Of a DNA stretch of 38,861 nucleotides, positions 1-7,773 are shown piece after piece; position 1 is the first letter of the stretch, and every line of letters starts with the position of its first letter. The notes beneath the pieces are model-generated. The model saw only the letters and a program-made list of their open reading frames with translations. It made no database searches and was not told the origin of the DNA. A program made the translations under genes and the position numbers. This DNA is from Nitrosopumilus sp. LS_AOA (GTDB lineage: Archaea > Thermoproteota > Nitrososphaeria > Nitrososphaerales > Nitrosopumilaceae). The stretch is from the NCBI GenBank assembly GCA_001543015.1, contig LFLC01000055.1:1-38861 (forward strand). The letters are read 5' to 3'.

Positions 1-729
1 AAATTTTTCATATAATTCGTTTATTTTTTTAATCATATCTAAATTTTCATATTCTACTAAACTTAGATTTGGAATTACACAATGTCCTCCAATTATGCCT
101 GGATACATTTTTGGTCGATTACCCAAATTCTCATGAATTTCATCTGCAAATTTCCACATTTCATCAAAATCAACACCTTCCTTTTTACAAATCATTTTTG
201 TAATTTGAGCATAATTGATTAACCATCCATAATATGTTGTATCAACTAATATTTTTGCAAGTTCTGCTGTTTTAGTCGTAGACATCCAGTTGACTTTTTC
301 AAATCTTTTTTCCAAGTCTATTTTTATTTTTGAATCTACTTGTTTATCATCTGAAGAAATAAATTTTGTATATTTTTTGATATCATCTAAAAATCTTTTA
401 TGCACTCCACGAACTGGTGAAAACAAAATTGGAATATTTAATTTTTCTTGAATACTTTTAGTTGTTCCAGGTTTTACAGTTGAATGAACTACAACAACTT
501 TTATCCCTTCAATCTTATTAATCCAATTCACTGTAATATCTACAAATTGTGATAATTCTCCAGGCAGACAAACATGAAGATATTCTAGATTTTCAATTAT
601 TGTATTCTCAGAATAATTTTTACATTTTGAACTATCTAGATCTATTCCTACACAATCAATACCCCTTTCAACAAGTAAATCAAATAGGGTTTCTCCAACT
701 TCACCCATTCCTAATATGATGTCTGTCAT
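1..729 (-). CDS. Nucleotide-sugar dehydrogenase-like protein, C-terminus cut off by the window edge
   Basis: The frame is open from an ATG at 729 to the first base, giving 243 residues with the C-terminus missing. The N-terminus is a Rossmann fold with a GMGEVG nucleotide-binding loop followed by an acidic residue pair (GIDLD), and 'HSTVKPGTT' matches the conserved strand of the UDP-glucose/GDP-mannose dehydrogenase family. Residues 214-218 read GGHCV, with C217 where the family has its catalytic Cys in GGxCxPxD, although the usual following P-x-D is changed to IPN. The spacing from N-terminus to this Cys is shorter than in normal family members (about 260), so the first domain is compact. 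Substrate is unknown. It may oxidise a sugar nucleotide for surface glycan, or be a divergent dehydrogenase. The next gene upstream on the same strand is tRNA-Gln. Confidence 0.75.
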   Translation of the reverse strand, partial: MTDIILGMGEVGETLFDLLVERGIDCVGIDLDSSKCKNYSENTIIENLEYLHVCLPGELSQFVDITVNWINKIEGIKVVVVHSTVKPGTTKSIQEKLNIPILFSPVRGVHKRFLDDIKKYTKFISSDDKQVDSKIKIDLEKRFEKVNWMSTTKTAELAKILVDTTYYGWLINYAQITKMICKKEGVDFDEMWKFADEIHENLGNRPKMYPGIIGGHCVIPNLSLVEYENLDMIKKINELYEKF

Positions 730-797
730 GTATCTAATTTTAGAAAAATTATCTTCATTATATTCGTGTTACAGTATTCCTTGATTTTTAGATACAG

Positions 798-870
798 TAG
801 CCCGGGCCAGACTCGAACTGGCGTCACGGGCTTCAAAGGCCCATATGCTTGACCTCTACACTACCGGGCT
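798..870 (-). tRNA. tRNA-Gln, anticodon UUG
   Basis: The reverse strand folds into a complete 73-nt cloverleaf. The 7-bp acceptor AGCCCGG pairs with CCGGGCT, the D arm is GTGT/GCAT, the anticodon stem TGGGC/GCCCG encloses the loop CTTTGAA (anticodon TTG), and the T arm is GCCAG-TTCGAGT-CTGGC, followed by discriminator A. No CCA is encoded. The first pair is A1-U72, which is known to mark archaeal tRNA-Gln for the amidotransferase GatDE. In archaea this tRNA is first charged with Glu and then amidated; both GatDE subunits are encoded at 7774-10988. No intron is seen. Confidence 0.95.
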
Positions 871-928
871 ACTAAATCGAACACCCTCATTCCCTTAATG
901 AACTTTTTATTTTATTTGATTCTTAAAA

Positions 929-1960
929 TTAAATTGCTCTGATTATTTTCAATAATTTTTCTATGGGATCTTCCATTTCACCAACAATTTTTTTTGCCCT
1001 TTTTTGATTCATTTTATTTGTTGATTCAAAAGTTTTCTTGATATAATTGGAAATTTTTTCTACATTTACTTCTCTTTTCACTAATTGTTTTTTTACTAGA
1101 AAATTTTCAATAATATTTGGAATTGCATTATATGATATAGTTGGAATTCCCATTAAAGCAGATTCAGCAGTCATAGTACCACCAGATCCTATAAAAATAT
1201 CTGTATTATTTAACAAATGTTTTCCATCAAATGACATTTTTACAATTTTAGCTTTTTTACCAAATATTTTTTGAAGATTTTGAATTTGTTTTGTGTATCT
1301 ACCTAAAATTACAATATTTTCATTATTGTATTGATTTACAATTTTTTTAATAATTGGAATTATTTTACTTGATTTTGATGTATATGATGCCTCTTCTTCT
1401 TCTATTCTAATCAAAATATTTTTTCTTTTGTTGTCTTTAAATGGCAATAATTCTTTTTGATTAATTTTTCTTTTAATGGTTACAACTGCATCGATTGCTT
1501 TGTAAGTAATAATATTTTTTTTGTCTATACCATATTTAGAAAACTCACTTTTTGAGATTACAAAAGGAATCAATAATTTTTGAATTAACGGTAATGTTAA
1601 TCGCATTACAGCACTTGCATGAGGTGAATCACAAAATGCTATATGCTTTATTCCTAAACCAAACGAAATTCTTGCAGCTTCTGGAGAGCAATAACTTATT
1701 ACTAAATCTGGTGAAAAAGTCTTAATTTTTCTGGATAATTTTTCCATTCTGTCAATACTAGCCATTAGTTTAGATTTCTTATCATTTCCACCATGTCTTC
1801 CAACGATAATAAGGTCAAAATCACGTATTTTTGCTAATTTTATTACTTCATCATAATCCCTTGAAGTGCATAAAAGATCATGTTTTTTCCTTAATTTCTC
1901 AATTATTGGTTCAGAAAACAATAACTGCTTTGGTGTAAGAATATCTATCCATATTTTCAA
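929..1960 (-). CDS. DUF354 family protein (GT-B glycosyltransferase-like)
   Basis: This 343-residue protein starts at a TTG and opens with the signature of the DUF354/COG1817 family (MKIWIDILTPKQ). The family is archaeal and bacterial, and its fold resembles GT-B enzymes such as MurG and UDP-GlcNAc 2-epimerase. Visible elements are the N-terminal strand-helix unit, VGRHGGN near residue 54, and a C-terminal glycine-rich sugar-nucleotide-like loop, GSGGTMTAESALMG (about 257-270), typical of the donor-binding half of GT-B proteins. Its role is probably in glycan synthesis, but no member has a firm reaction known to me. It is divergently transcribed from the gene at 2023 with a 62-nt gap. Confidence 0.8.
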   Translation of the reverse strand: MKIWIDILTPKQLLFSEPIIEKLRKKHDLLCTSRDYDEVIKLAKIRDFDLIIVGRHGGNDKKSKLMASIDRMEKLSRKIKTFSPDLVISYCSPEAARISFGLGIKHIAFCDSPHASAVMRLTLPLIQKLLIPFVISKSEFSKYGIDKKNIITYKAIDAVVTIKRKINQKELLPFKDNKRKNILIRIEEEEASYTSKSSKIIPIIKKIVNQYNNENIVILGRYTKQIQNLQKIFGKKAKIVKMSFDGKHLLNNTDIFIGSGGTMTAESALMGIPTISYNAIPNIIENFLVKKQLVKREVNVEKISNYIKKTFESTNKMNQKRAKKIVGEMEDPIEKLLKIIRAI

Positions 1961-2022
1961 GTAATTCTTCTAATTGATGTGCTTCAATAAGTTTTTCTTA
2001 GTCTATTACTGCTGTTAATGTA

Positions 2023-3162
2023 ATGGGGGGAATCAAAGTTGTTGTTTACGGACTTAGTACTGAAGGATATGCAATTGCATCACAAATGGCAATCAAAGGA
2101 GCAGATGTTTACATAATTGATGAATCTACTCCTTCAGCAATTTCACTTAAAGCAGAAATTGCTAAAACTTATCCAAATGTTTCTTCTCTAAAAGAAGATG
2201 AACCATTATTAGCAATGGAACCAATTGATGTAGCTATTTCTAAAGCAAAATATCTTTTTTTTACTCCAAGAATTCGAAAAACAGGACAAGATGTCAAAAC
2301 AGAAATTCATTCGAAATTTAAGGATGCAGTAACATCATTAAAAAAAAATAGCTCAGTAATTTTTACACTCCCAACAGGATTTGGAGGTAACAATGAAAAT
2401 ATTTCATTACTAGAACATGTAACAGGTTTTGAGGTTGGAAAACAAATATCATATTTTTATTTTCCACTAGAAGATCTTAAACAACAACCTAAAACCATTG
2501 GATCTTTTAATGGAAAAGAAGATTCTACATTATCTGATTTATTAACTGTAGATAAAAATAAGAAAAAATTTGTTGCACTTTCTTCAGCAGAACATTTTCA
2601 TGCAATTGACACTTTATCTAGATTTTCAAGTTTATGTAGTGTTTTAGAAGTGTGCAAATACGCTCAAGATGAAATTACTAAAAATGACTTATCATCAGAT
2701 GACTTTCAAGAAATATTTCTAGATGATATGGTTGGTGGTTTGCTAGACCTAAAATCATTAGGTTCCTCATTTGAAGGTGCAAATACGCTCATGTATCTAA
2801 TTAATGGAAGTGTAAAGGGAATTGATGGATATGTTAAACGACTAATTGATGAAATTCGTTCTACATTAAAGAAAAATGATCTTAAAGCAAGTAGAACTAA
2901 AATTGCATTATCCTGGACACTTGATCAACATGTAATGCGTGGAGATAAAATTGAAATGCTTCAAAATTTGACTACACGACTGCGTGACTATATTGGTGAT
3001 GTGGAAGCATATGAAGATCCAAACTTTGATCTATTTCACAGTGACAAAACTACTATTGTTGTAGCATGCTCAAAATCTGATTTTGAAAATATTAAAAAAT
3101 CTAAAGAAGATTCTAATTTAATTATTGTAAAAGCTAATCCTTTATGTGAAACAATCCAATAA
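2023..3162 (+). CDS. Degenerate nucleotide-sugar dehydrogenase-fold protein, conserved hypothetical
   Basis: A 379-residue protein with the three-part layout of UDP-glucose/GDP-mannose dehydrogenases. It has an N-terminal Rossmann domain (VVVYGLSTEGYAIA, about 6-19), a central helical dimerisation-like segment (about 188-275), and a C-terminal domain with a TKIALSWTLDQHVMRGD motif resembling the family's 'GLAFKPxTxDxR' strand. The active-site loop that should read GxGxGGxC is GSSFEGAN (247-254): the nucleophilic Cys is missing, as is the following P-K/N-D. It is therefore probably not a dehydrogenase. The gene ends 35 nt before grpE, whose TATA box starts 4 nt after its stop. I cannot name a function. 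The fold assignment is an inference from motif order. Confidence 0.65.
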   Translation: MGGIKVVVYGLSTEGYAIASQMAIKGADVYIIDESTPSAISLKAEIAKTYPNVSSLKEDEPLLAMEPIDVAISKAKYLFFTPRIRKTGQDVKTEIHSKFKDAVTSLKKNSSVIFTLPTGFGGNNENISLLEHVTGFEVGKQISYFYFPLEDLKQQPKTIGSFNGKEDSTLSDLLTVDKNKKKFVALSSAEHFHAIDTLSRFSSLCSVLEVCKYAQDEITKNDLSSDDFQEIFLDDMVGGLLDLKSLGSSFEGANTLMYLINGSVKGIDGYVKRLIDEIRSTLKKNDLKASRTKIALSWTLDQHVMRGDKIEMLQNLTTRLRDYIGDVEAYEDPNFDLFHSDKTTIVVACSKSDFENIKKSKEDSNLIIVKANPLCETIQ

Positions 3163-3165
3163 TAG

Positions 3166-3172
3166 TATAAAT
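3166..3172 (+). promoter_or_regulatory. TATA box for grpE-dnaK
   Basis: TATAAAT lies 26-32 nt before the TTG start of grpE and just after the stop codon of the preceding gene. This spacing predicts a transcript that begins at or next to the start codon (leaderless). No separate promoter is visible for dnaK, which overlaps grpE. Confidence 0.55.
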
Positions 3173-3197
3173 TAGCTTAATTATTATTTTCTTTGAA

Positions 3198-3803
3198 TTG
3201 TCAACTGATAATAATTCTGATGAAATTCCTGTTAATGTAACATCTGAAAAACAAATTGAAACAAATGAAACTTCTGTTTCTGAAGAATCTGAAAACAATA
3301 GTACTTCTGAAGAATTAAAATCATCTCAACTAAATGTTGATGAAATATCAAAATTATTAGATTTAGAAAAACAAAAAGTGAAAGAAATTGATGAAAAATT
3401 AAAACATGCCTTAGCTGATTTCCAGAATCTAAATAGAAAAACATTATCTGATATACAAAATGGTGTTAATGCAAAAGTAGATGAATTTATTCTGGATTTT
3501 TTAAAAATATATGATGATTTTATAAGAGCCAAAGAAGTTTTTTCTGGAAGTAAGATTAACACTGATGGTCTAGATTCAATTTTGAAAAATATGGATTCAA
3601 TATTGAAAAAATATCAAATAACTCCTATTGATGCATTGGGTGAAATTTTTGATCCAAATTCTCATGAAGCAATTTCTATAATTACAGATTCTGATCTAGA
3701 TGACAATACAATTACAAAAGAGATCAGGAAGGGATATATTTCTCAAACTAGGATTATTAGACCTACTCTGGTAGAAATTTCAAAAAAGAATGATAAAAAA
3801 TGA
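3198..3803 (+). CDS. grpE: Nucleotide exchange factor GrpE
   Basis: GrpE stimulates ADP release from DnaK in the cytoplasm. The 201-residue product has an acidic, low-complexity N-terminus (about 1-45), a long helical coiled-coil (about 45-100), and a C-terminal beta domain with the family's '[15 protein letters not shown]' motif (about 150-165) and a [17 protein letters not shown] strand. The TTG start is chosen because a TATA box lies 26-32 nt upstream and no ATG exists before the conserved region. The stop overlaps the dnaK start in ATGA, so the two are translationally coupled. Archaeal Hsp70 systems are generally regarded as acquired from bacteria; this one keeps the grpE-dnaK-dnaJ order. 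Confidence 0.95.
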   Translation: MSTDNNSDEIPVNVTSEKQIETNETSVSEESENNSTSEELKSSQLNVDEISKLLDLEKQKVKEIDEKLKHALADFQNLNRKTLSDIQNGVNAKVDEFILDFLKIYDDFIRAKEVFSGSKINTDGLDSILKNMDSILKKYQITPIDALGEIFDPNSHEAISIITDSDLDDNTITKEIRKGYISQTRIIRPTLVEISKKNDKK

Positions 3804-5764
3804 CTAAAATAATTGGTATAGATTTAGGAACAAGTAACTCTGCAGCAGCAGTAGTAATGGGTGGAAAACCTACAATTATTCCAGCTGCTGAAGGTGCAAC
3901 TGTGGGTGGAAAAGCATTTCCATCAGTTGTAGCATTTTCAAAAGATGGTGCACTTTTAGTTGGAGAACCAGCACGAAGACAGGCAGTCACAAATCCTGAT
4001 AATACTATTGTTGCAGCAAAAAGAAAAATGGGTTCAGATTTTATTTATAAAATTCAAGATAAAGAATACAAACCTCAGCAAATATCATCATTTATTCTAC
4101 AAAAAATCAAAAAAGATGCTGAAGCATTTGTTGGTGAATCCGTAGAGAAAGTAGTAATTACTGTTCCTGCATATTTTGATGATAATCAACGTCAAGCAAC
4201 AAAAGATGCTGGAATCATTGCAGGTCTTGATGTTGTTAGAATTATTAATGAACCAACAGCTGCAGCATTAGCATTTGGATTAGACAAATCAACAGAAGAT
4301 ATGAAAATTCTTGTATTTGATTTTGGTGGTGGTACCTTAGATGTAACTGTCATGGAAATGGGTGGTGGTGTTTTTGAAGTAATGAGTACCTCTGGAGATA
4401 CTCAATTGGGAGGTACTGATATGGATAAAGTTCTAATTGATTTTATTGCTGATGAATTCAAGAAAAAAGAAGGAGTTGATCTCACTCAAGATTCAACTGC
4501 AATGACTAGGATTAGAGAAGCTGCTGAAAAAGCAAAAATTGAATTATCAACTGTAATGGAAACTGATGTTAATTTACCTTTTATCTCACATGATCCATCA
4601 TCGGGTGCAAAAAATCTTGAATTAAGACTTACTAGATCTAAACTAGATGAACTAGTTGGACCAATAGTTCAAAGATGCAAACCATCTATTACAAAAGCAC
4701 TTGAGGATGCAAAATTAACAAATTCTGATATTAATAAAATAGTAATGATTGGTGGACCTACAAGAATGCCTCTAGTTAGAAAATTTGTTAGTGATGTTGT
4801 TGGCAAAGAGGGTGAATCAGGAGTTGATCCAATGGAGGCAGTTGCAATGGGTGCAGCAATACAGGCAGGAATTATTGCAGGTGATGTTACAAGTGATATT
4901 GTTTTACTTGATGTAACTCCACTAACATTGGGAATTGAAACTCTGGGTGGAGTTCGAGAACCACTAATTGAAAGAAATACTACTATTCCAACATCTAAAG
5001 CTAAAGTTTTCACAACTGCTGCTGATAATCAAACGGCAGTAACTATTCATGTTGTTCAAGGTGAACGACCGATGGCAACAGACAATGTGTCTTTGGGAAG
5101 CTTTAATCTAACAGATGTACCACCCGCTCCAAGAGGAGTTCCTCAAATTGAAGTCAAATTTGATATTGATGCAAATGGAATAATTAACGTAACTGCAAAA
5201 GATCTTGGAACACAAAAAGAAGCAAAAATAACTATAGAATCATCATCAAAACTATCTAAAGAAGAAATTGAAAAACTAAAAGCAGATGCAGAAAAATTCT
5301 CAGATGAAGACAAAAAGAAAATGGAGAAAATTGATCTTAAAAATGAAGCAGAAAGTTTCATCTACACTACTGAAAAATTAGTAAACCATGATCTTAAAGA
5401 TAAAATTTCTCAAGAACAAGGAATTAAAGTTACTGATGCAGTTAAAGAAGTCAGAGAGGTTTTAGATAAAGAACCTGAAGAATTAAAACCAAAACTTGAT
5501 GCATTACAAACAATAGTTAATGAAATTACAACAGAACTTTACAAAAATACAGCACCATCTCCAGGTGCAGAAGGACAACAAGGTGCAGAAGGACAACAAG
5601 GTGCAGAAGGACAACAAGGTGCAGAAGGACAACAAGGTGCAGAAGGACAACAAGGTGCAGAAGGACAACAAGGTGCAGAAGGACAACAAGGTGCAGAAGG
5701 ACAACAAGGTGCAGAAGGACAAAAAACAGAATCATCTTCAACTGATGAAACAAAGAACAATTAA
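3800..5764 (+). CDS. dnaK: Molecular chaperone DnaK (Hsp70) with repeat tail
   Basis: This is an ATP-driven chaperone of 654 residues. The ATPase domain (about 1-365) shows the phosphate-binding loop [22 protein letters not shown], and [11 protein letters not shown]. The linker [15 protein letters not shown] leads to the substrate-binding domain (about 375-490), followed by a helical lid. The extreme C-terminus is unusual: nine copies of the hexapeptide GAEGQQ (residues 589-642, the last one GAEGQK) lie between the lid and a short polar end. The start overlaps the grpE stop by 4 nt, and dnaJ follows after 49 nt with its own TATA box. No cochaperone-binding EEVD end is present, as expected for a DnaK. 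Confidence 0.97.
   Translation: MTKIIGIDLGTSNSAAAVVMGGKPTIIPAAEGATVGGKAFPSVVAFSKDGALLVGEPARRQAVTNPDNTIVAAKRKMGSDFIYKIQDKEYKPQQISSFILQKIKKDAEAFVGESVEKVVITVPAYFDDNQRQATKDAGIIAGLDVVRIINEPTAAALAFGLDKSTEDMKILVFDFGGGTLDVTVMEMGGGVFEVMSTSGDTQLGGTDMDKVLIDFIADEFKKKEGVDLTQDSTAMTRIREAAEKAKIELSTVMETDVNLPFISHDPSSGAKNLELRLTRSKLDELVGPIVQRCKPSITKALEDAKLTNSDINKIVMIGGPTRMPLVRKFVSDVVGKEGESGVDPMEAVAMGAAIQAGIIAGDVTSDIVLLDVTPLTLGIETLGGVREPLIERNTTIPTSKAKVFTTAADNQTAVTIHVVQGERPMATDNVSLGSFNLTDVPPAPRGVPQIEVKFDIDANGIINVTAKDLGTQKEAKITIESSSKLSKEEIEKLKADAEKFSDEDKKKMEKIDLKNEAESFIYTTEKLVNHDLKDKISQEQGIKVTDAVKEVREVLDKEPEELKPKLDALQTIVNEITTELYKNTAPSPGAEGQQGAEGQQGAEGQQGAEGQQGAEGQQGAEGQQGAEGQQGAEGQQGAEGQKTESSSTDETKNN
5564..5725 (+). 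repeat. Nine tandem 18-nt repeats inside dnaK
   Basis: The unit ggtgcagaaggacaacaa is repeated head to tail. Eight copies are identical at every base, and the ninth differs at one position in its last codon (aaa for caa). The units encode Gly-Ala-Glu-Gly-Gln-Gln. Identity at third-codon positions indicates very recent expansion, by slippage or unequal exchange. The repeat also makes other frames open on both strands, which should not be called genes. Confidence 0.98.
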
Positions 5765-5782
5765 TTTTTCAAACTTAATCAT

Positions 5783-5788
5783 TTATAC
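5783..5788 (+). promoter_or_regulatory. TATA box for dnaJ
   Basis: TTATAC lies 26-31 nt before the dnaJ ATG, in the gap after dnaK. It would give a transcript with a leader of only a few bases. A purine-rich stretch (aaagga, 5801-5806) could also act as a weak ribosome binding site on a readthrough transcript. Confidence 0.45.
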
Positions 5789-5813
5789 AGTAAATAGAAT
5801 AAAGGAATGATTC

Positions 5814-6902
5814 ATGTCTGCAAAACGAGATTACTATGAAGTTTTAGGAATTTCTAAATCATCTTCAGTTGATGAATTAAAAAAACAATATAGAAAATTA
5901 GCATTAAAATTTCATCCTGATCGAAATAATTCTTCAGACGCACCAGAACATTTCAAAGAAATTTCTGAAGCATATGCTGTATTATCAGATCCTGAAAAAA
6001 GACAACTCTATGATCAACATGGTCATGCTGGTGTTGATGGGCGATATTCTAGTGAAGATATTTTCCAAGGTGCCCGTGGAGATTTTAGTGATATATTTGG
6101 TCGTGGAGGCGGAGGTTTTGACTCTATTTTTGAATCAATTTTTGGTCGTGGAGGCGGAGGAGGATTCAGTTTTAATCAAGAACGGGGTTCTGATATTCTT
6201 TATCAAACTACAGTAACTTTGGAGGATGTTTTACATGGGAAAAAAATGGAAATTGATTTACAAAAACAAATTCAATGTGATGTTTGTCATGGATCATGTT
6301 GTAAACCTGGTACTAACAAGAAAACATGTGCTACTTGTAATGGTCAAGGACAAATCCGTCAAACTCGTAACATGGGATTTGCGTCATTTGTAACTGCTGC
6401 CACATGTCCTGCTTGTAGAGGCCAGGGCTCAATCATTGAGACTCCATGTAGTGATTGTAAAGGACAAGGAAAGAAAAAAGGTTCTAAAAAAGTTACATTT
6501 GAGATACCACCAGGAGTTGATTCAGGTGATTATACTGTTCCAAATGAGGGAAATGAAGTCTCTTCTGGTACTAATGGCGATTTGATTGTTAGAATACATG
6601 TTCAACCTCATTCTCATTTTAATAGAGATGGAAAAGATATTTTCTATGATCAAGATGTTACTATGATTGATGCTGCATTAGGTTGTGAAATTACTGTTCC
6701 AACATTAGAGGGTACAGAAAAAATTAAAGTTGATTCGGGCAGTCAACCAAATACTATAATCAAATTAAAAGGAAAAGGGGTTTCACATATCAATTCTCGA
6801 GGCAAGGGGGATCAATATGTTAGAATTGTGGTTAATATTCCAAAAAAACTCAGTAAACATCAAAAAAACCTTCTTGATGAATTTCAAAAAACTAGAGATT
6901 GA
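5814..6902 (+). CDS. dnaJ: Chaperone protein DnaJ (Hsp40, type I)
   Basis: DnaJ delivers unfolded clients to DnaK and triggers its ATPase. The 362-residue protein has a J domain (about 1-70) with the essential HPD (in KFHPDRNN), a Gly/Phe-rich linker (about 85-125) containing an in-frame duplication, a zinc-binding centre with four Cys pairs (about 155-220), and a C-terminal substrate-binding domain. Three of the four zinc repeats are CxxCxGxG; the first reads CDVCHGSC, so its last Gly is replaced by Cys, but both metal-binding Cys pairs remain. The gene follows dnaK and is followed after 9 nt by the HAD gene. Confidence 0.96.
   Translation: MSAKRDYYEVLGISKSSSVDELKKQYRKLALKFHPDRNNSSDAPEHFKEISEAYAVLSDPEKRQLYDQHGHAGVDGRYSSEDIFQGARGDFSDIFGRGGGGFDSIFESIFGRGGGGGFSFNQERGSDILYQTTVTLEDVLHGKKMEIDLQKQIQCDVCHGSCCKPGTNKKTCATCNGQGQIRQTRNMGFASFVTAATCPACRGQGSIIETPCSDCKGQGKKKGSKKVTFEIPPGVDSGDYTVPNEGNEVSSGTNGDLIVRIHVQPHSHFNRDGKDIFYDQDVTMIDAALGCEITVPTLEGTEKIKVDSGSQPNTIIKLKGKGVSHINSRGKGDQYVRIVVNIPKKLSKHQKNLLDEFQKTRD
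6096..6160 (+). repeat. Direct repeat in the Gly/Phe region of dnaJ
   Basis: The 20-nt string tttggtcgtggaggcggagg occurs at 6096-6115 and again at 6141-6160, 45 nt (15 codons) apart. It doubles the peptide FGRGGGG in the flexible linker of DnaJ. The offset is a multiple of three, so the frame is kept. Confidence 0.9.
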
Positions 6903-6911
6903 TTTAAAAAA

Positions 6912-7445
6912 ATGAAAATTGCACTAGATGTTGATGGAGTACTTGCAGATGTTATTCAATCGTGGTTGAATTATAGCAATTCAATTAGAGACAAAATCTC
7001 AAAACATGAAATTACTGATTGGGATTTTTGGAAGAAACATCAAATTAATCGCTATGATTTTTACGCGGAATTAAGTTCATGTTGGAAAAATTGGAAATCT
7101 ATACCTCCAACTGAGGATAATCTATCATTAGTAACACAAAATCTCTCAGAAATTGGCCAGGTAGATATTGTTACTGCAAGAGAGCGTTCAACTGATTCTT
7201 TTGTAAAAAATTGGCTTGAATATTATGATGTATCATATGACAACTATGTGTCAGTAATTGATGGACCAATGAAAGCTGATTTAGATTATGATGTGTTTAT
7301 TGACGATTCTCCCCTAAATGCATTAAAAATTATTCAACAAAATAAAAAAATGATTCTATACTCTCAACCATGGAATAAACATATCACAGACAAACAAATT
7401 TGTAGAGTTTCAAATCTTTCTGAAGCAGTTGATGAAATAAAATAG
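6912..7445 (+). CDS. HAD-family hydrolase, 5'(3')-deoxyribonucleotidase-like (NT5C type)
   Basis: The 177-residue protein begins MKIALDVDGVLAD, with D6 as the likely nucleophile and D8 as the acid/base of the HAD superfamily. It continues with a helical cap (WDFWKKH, about 35-65), motif II around VDIVTARE (about 92-99), a lysine in motif III (KADLDYD) and motif IV FIDDSP (about 131-136). This arrangement matches the NT5C nucleotidase family, which removes phosphate from deoxynucleotides, though the substrate cannot be read from sequence. It starts 9 nt after the dnaJ stop, so it is probably co-transcribed with dnaJ; the reason for that association is unclear. Confidence 0.75.
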   Translation: MKIALDVDGVLADVIQSWLNYSNSIRDKISKHEITDWDFWKKHQINRYDFYAELSSCWKNWKSIPPTEDNLSLVTQNLSEIGQVDIVTARERSTDSFVKNWLEYYDVSYDNYVSVIDGPMKADLDYDVFIDDSPLNALKIIQQNKKMILYSQPWNKHITDKQICRVSNLSEAVDEIK

Positions 7446-7446
7446 A

Positions 7447-7611
7447 TTAATCTTTAACAAATTTTCTTATAACTATGTGATGTCCATTTTTTATGTGCTC
7501 TGAATGAGTTGTGTTTAGTACTTCAGCAATTTTGATTTCATCGTAGAATTTAATATTATAGCGCCCAACCACTTTTTTACAATTGGTACAAAATAGTTCC
7601 TTGAATTCCAT
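7447..7611 (-). CDS. Small CxxC protein, 54 residues, unknown function
   Basis: A short open frame runs from an ATG at 7611 to a TAA at 7447-7449. The product begins MEFKELFCTNCKKVVGRYN and is rich in Lys and charged residues, with one CxxC pair (C8, C11) and several His (HSEHIKNGHH) in the second half. The C-x-x-C knuckle followed by basic residues resembles half of a zinc ribbon; the His cluster could supply other ligands. It lies convergent to the HAD gene with a 1-nt gap and fills otherwise empty space. It is too small for a secure call by length alone, but the CxxC and the fit between neighbours support it. Confidence 0.55.
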   Translation of the reverse strand: MEFKELFCTNCKKVVGRYNIKFYDEIKIAEVLNTTHSEHIKNGHHIVIRKFVKD

Positions 7612-7688
7612 ATTCTCACTTTGGTAAGTTGTAAATTGTAATACAGTATAATAAAGAAACTTATTCTTGATTTTGATTTTTTTAAAAT

Positions 7689-7773
7689 GCGGGAGTCACC
7701 CAGCCTGGTCAACGGTGTAAGGTTCAGATCCTTATCTTCTAGGAGTTCGTGGGTTCAAATCCCACTTCCCGCA
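7689..7773 (+). tRNA. tRNA-Leu, anticodon CAG
   Basis: A class II tRNA of 85 nt. The acceptor GCGGGAG pairs with TTCCCGC (one G-T pair), the D loop contains GCCTGGTC, the anticodon stem TAAGG/CCTTA holds the loop TTCAGAT (anticodon CAG), a long variable arm (TCTTCTAGGAGTTC) follows, and the T arm is GTGGG-TTCAAAT-CCCAC with discriminator A. No CCA is encoded and no intron is seen. A TATA-like stretch (tataata, 7647-7653) lies upstream. Its 3' end abuts, without a single base between, the stop codon of the convergent gatE gene. Confidence 0.95.

Noticed and set aside
5564-5725. CRISPR array
   Set aside because: The units are directly contiguous with no spacers, and lie in frame within dnaK.
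5504-5810. Several open frames on both strands across the dnaK repeat
   Set aside because: They are open only because an 18-nt repeat without stops is read in other frames; products are pure repeats such as FCTLLS.
6276-6300. DnaJ as inactive because its first zinc repeat departs from CxxCxGxG
   Set aside because: All eight metal-binding Cys remain; only a Gly after them changes to Cys.
7515-7712. 65-residue open frame on the reverse strand
   Set aside because: It runs into the tRNA-Leu gene and overlaps the better-supported small CxxC protein.
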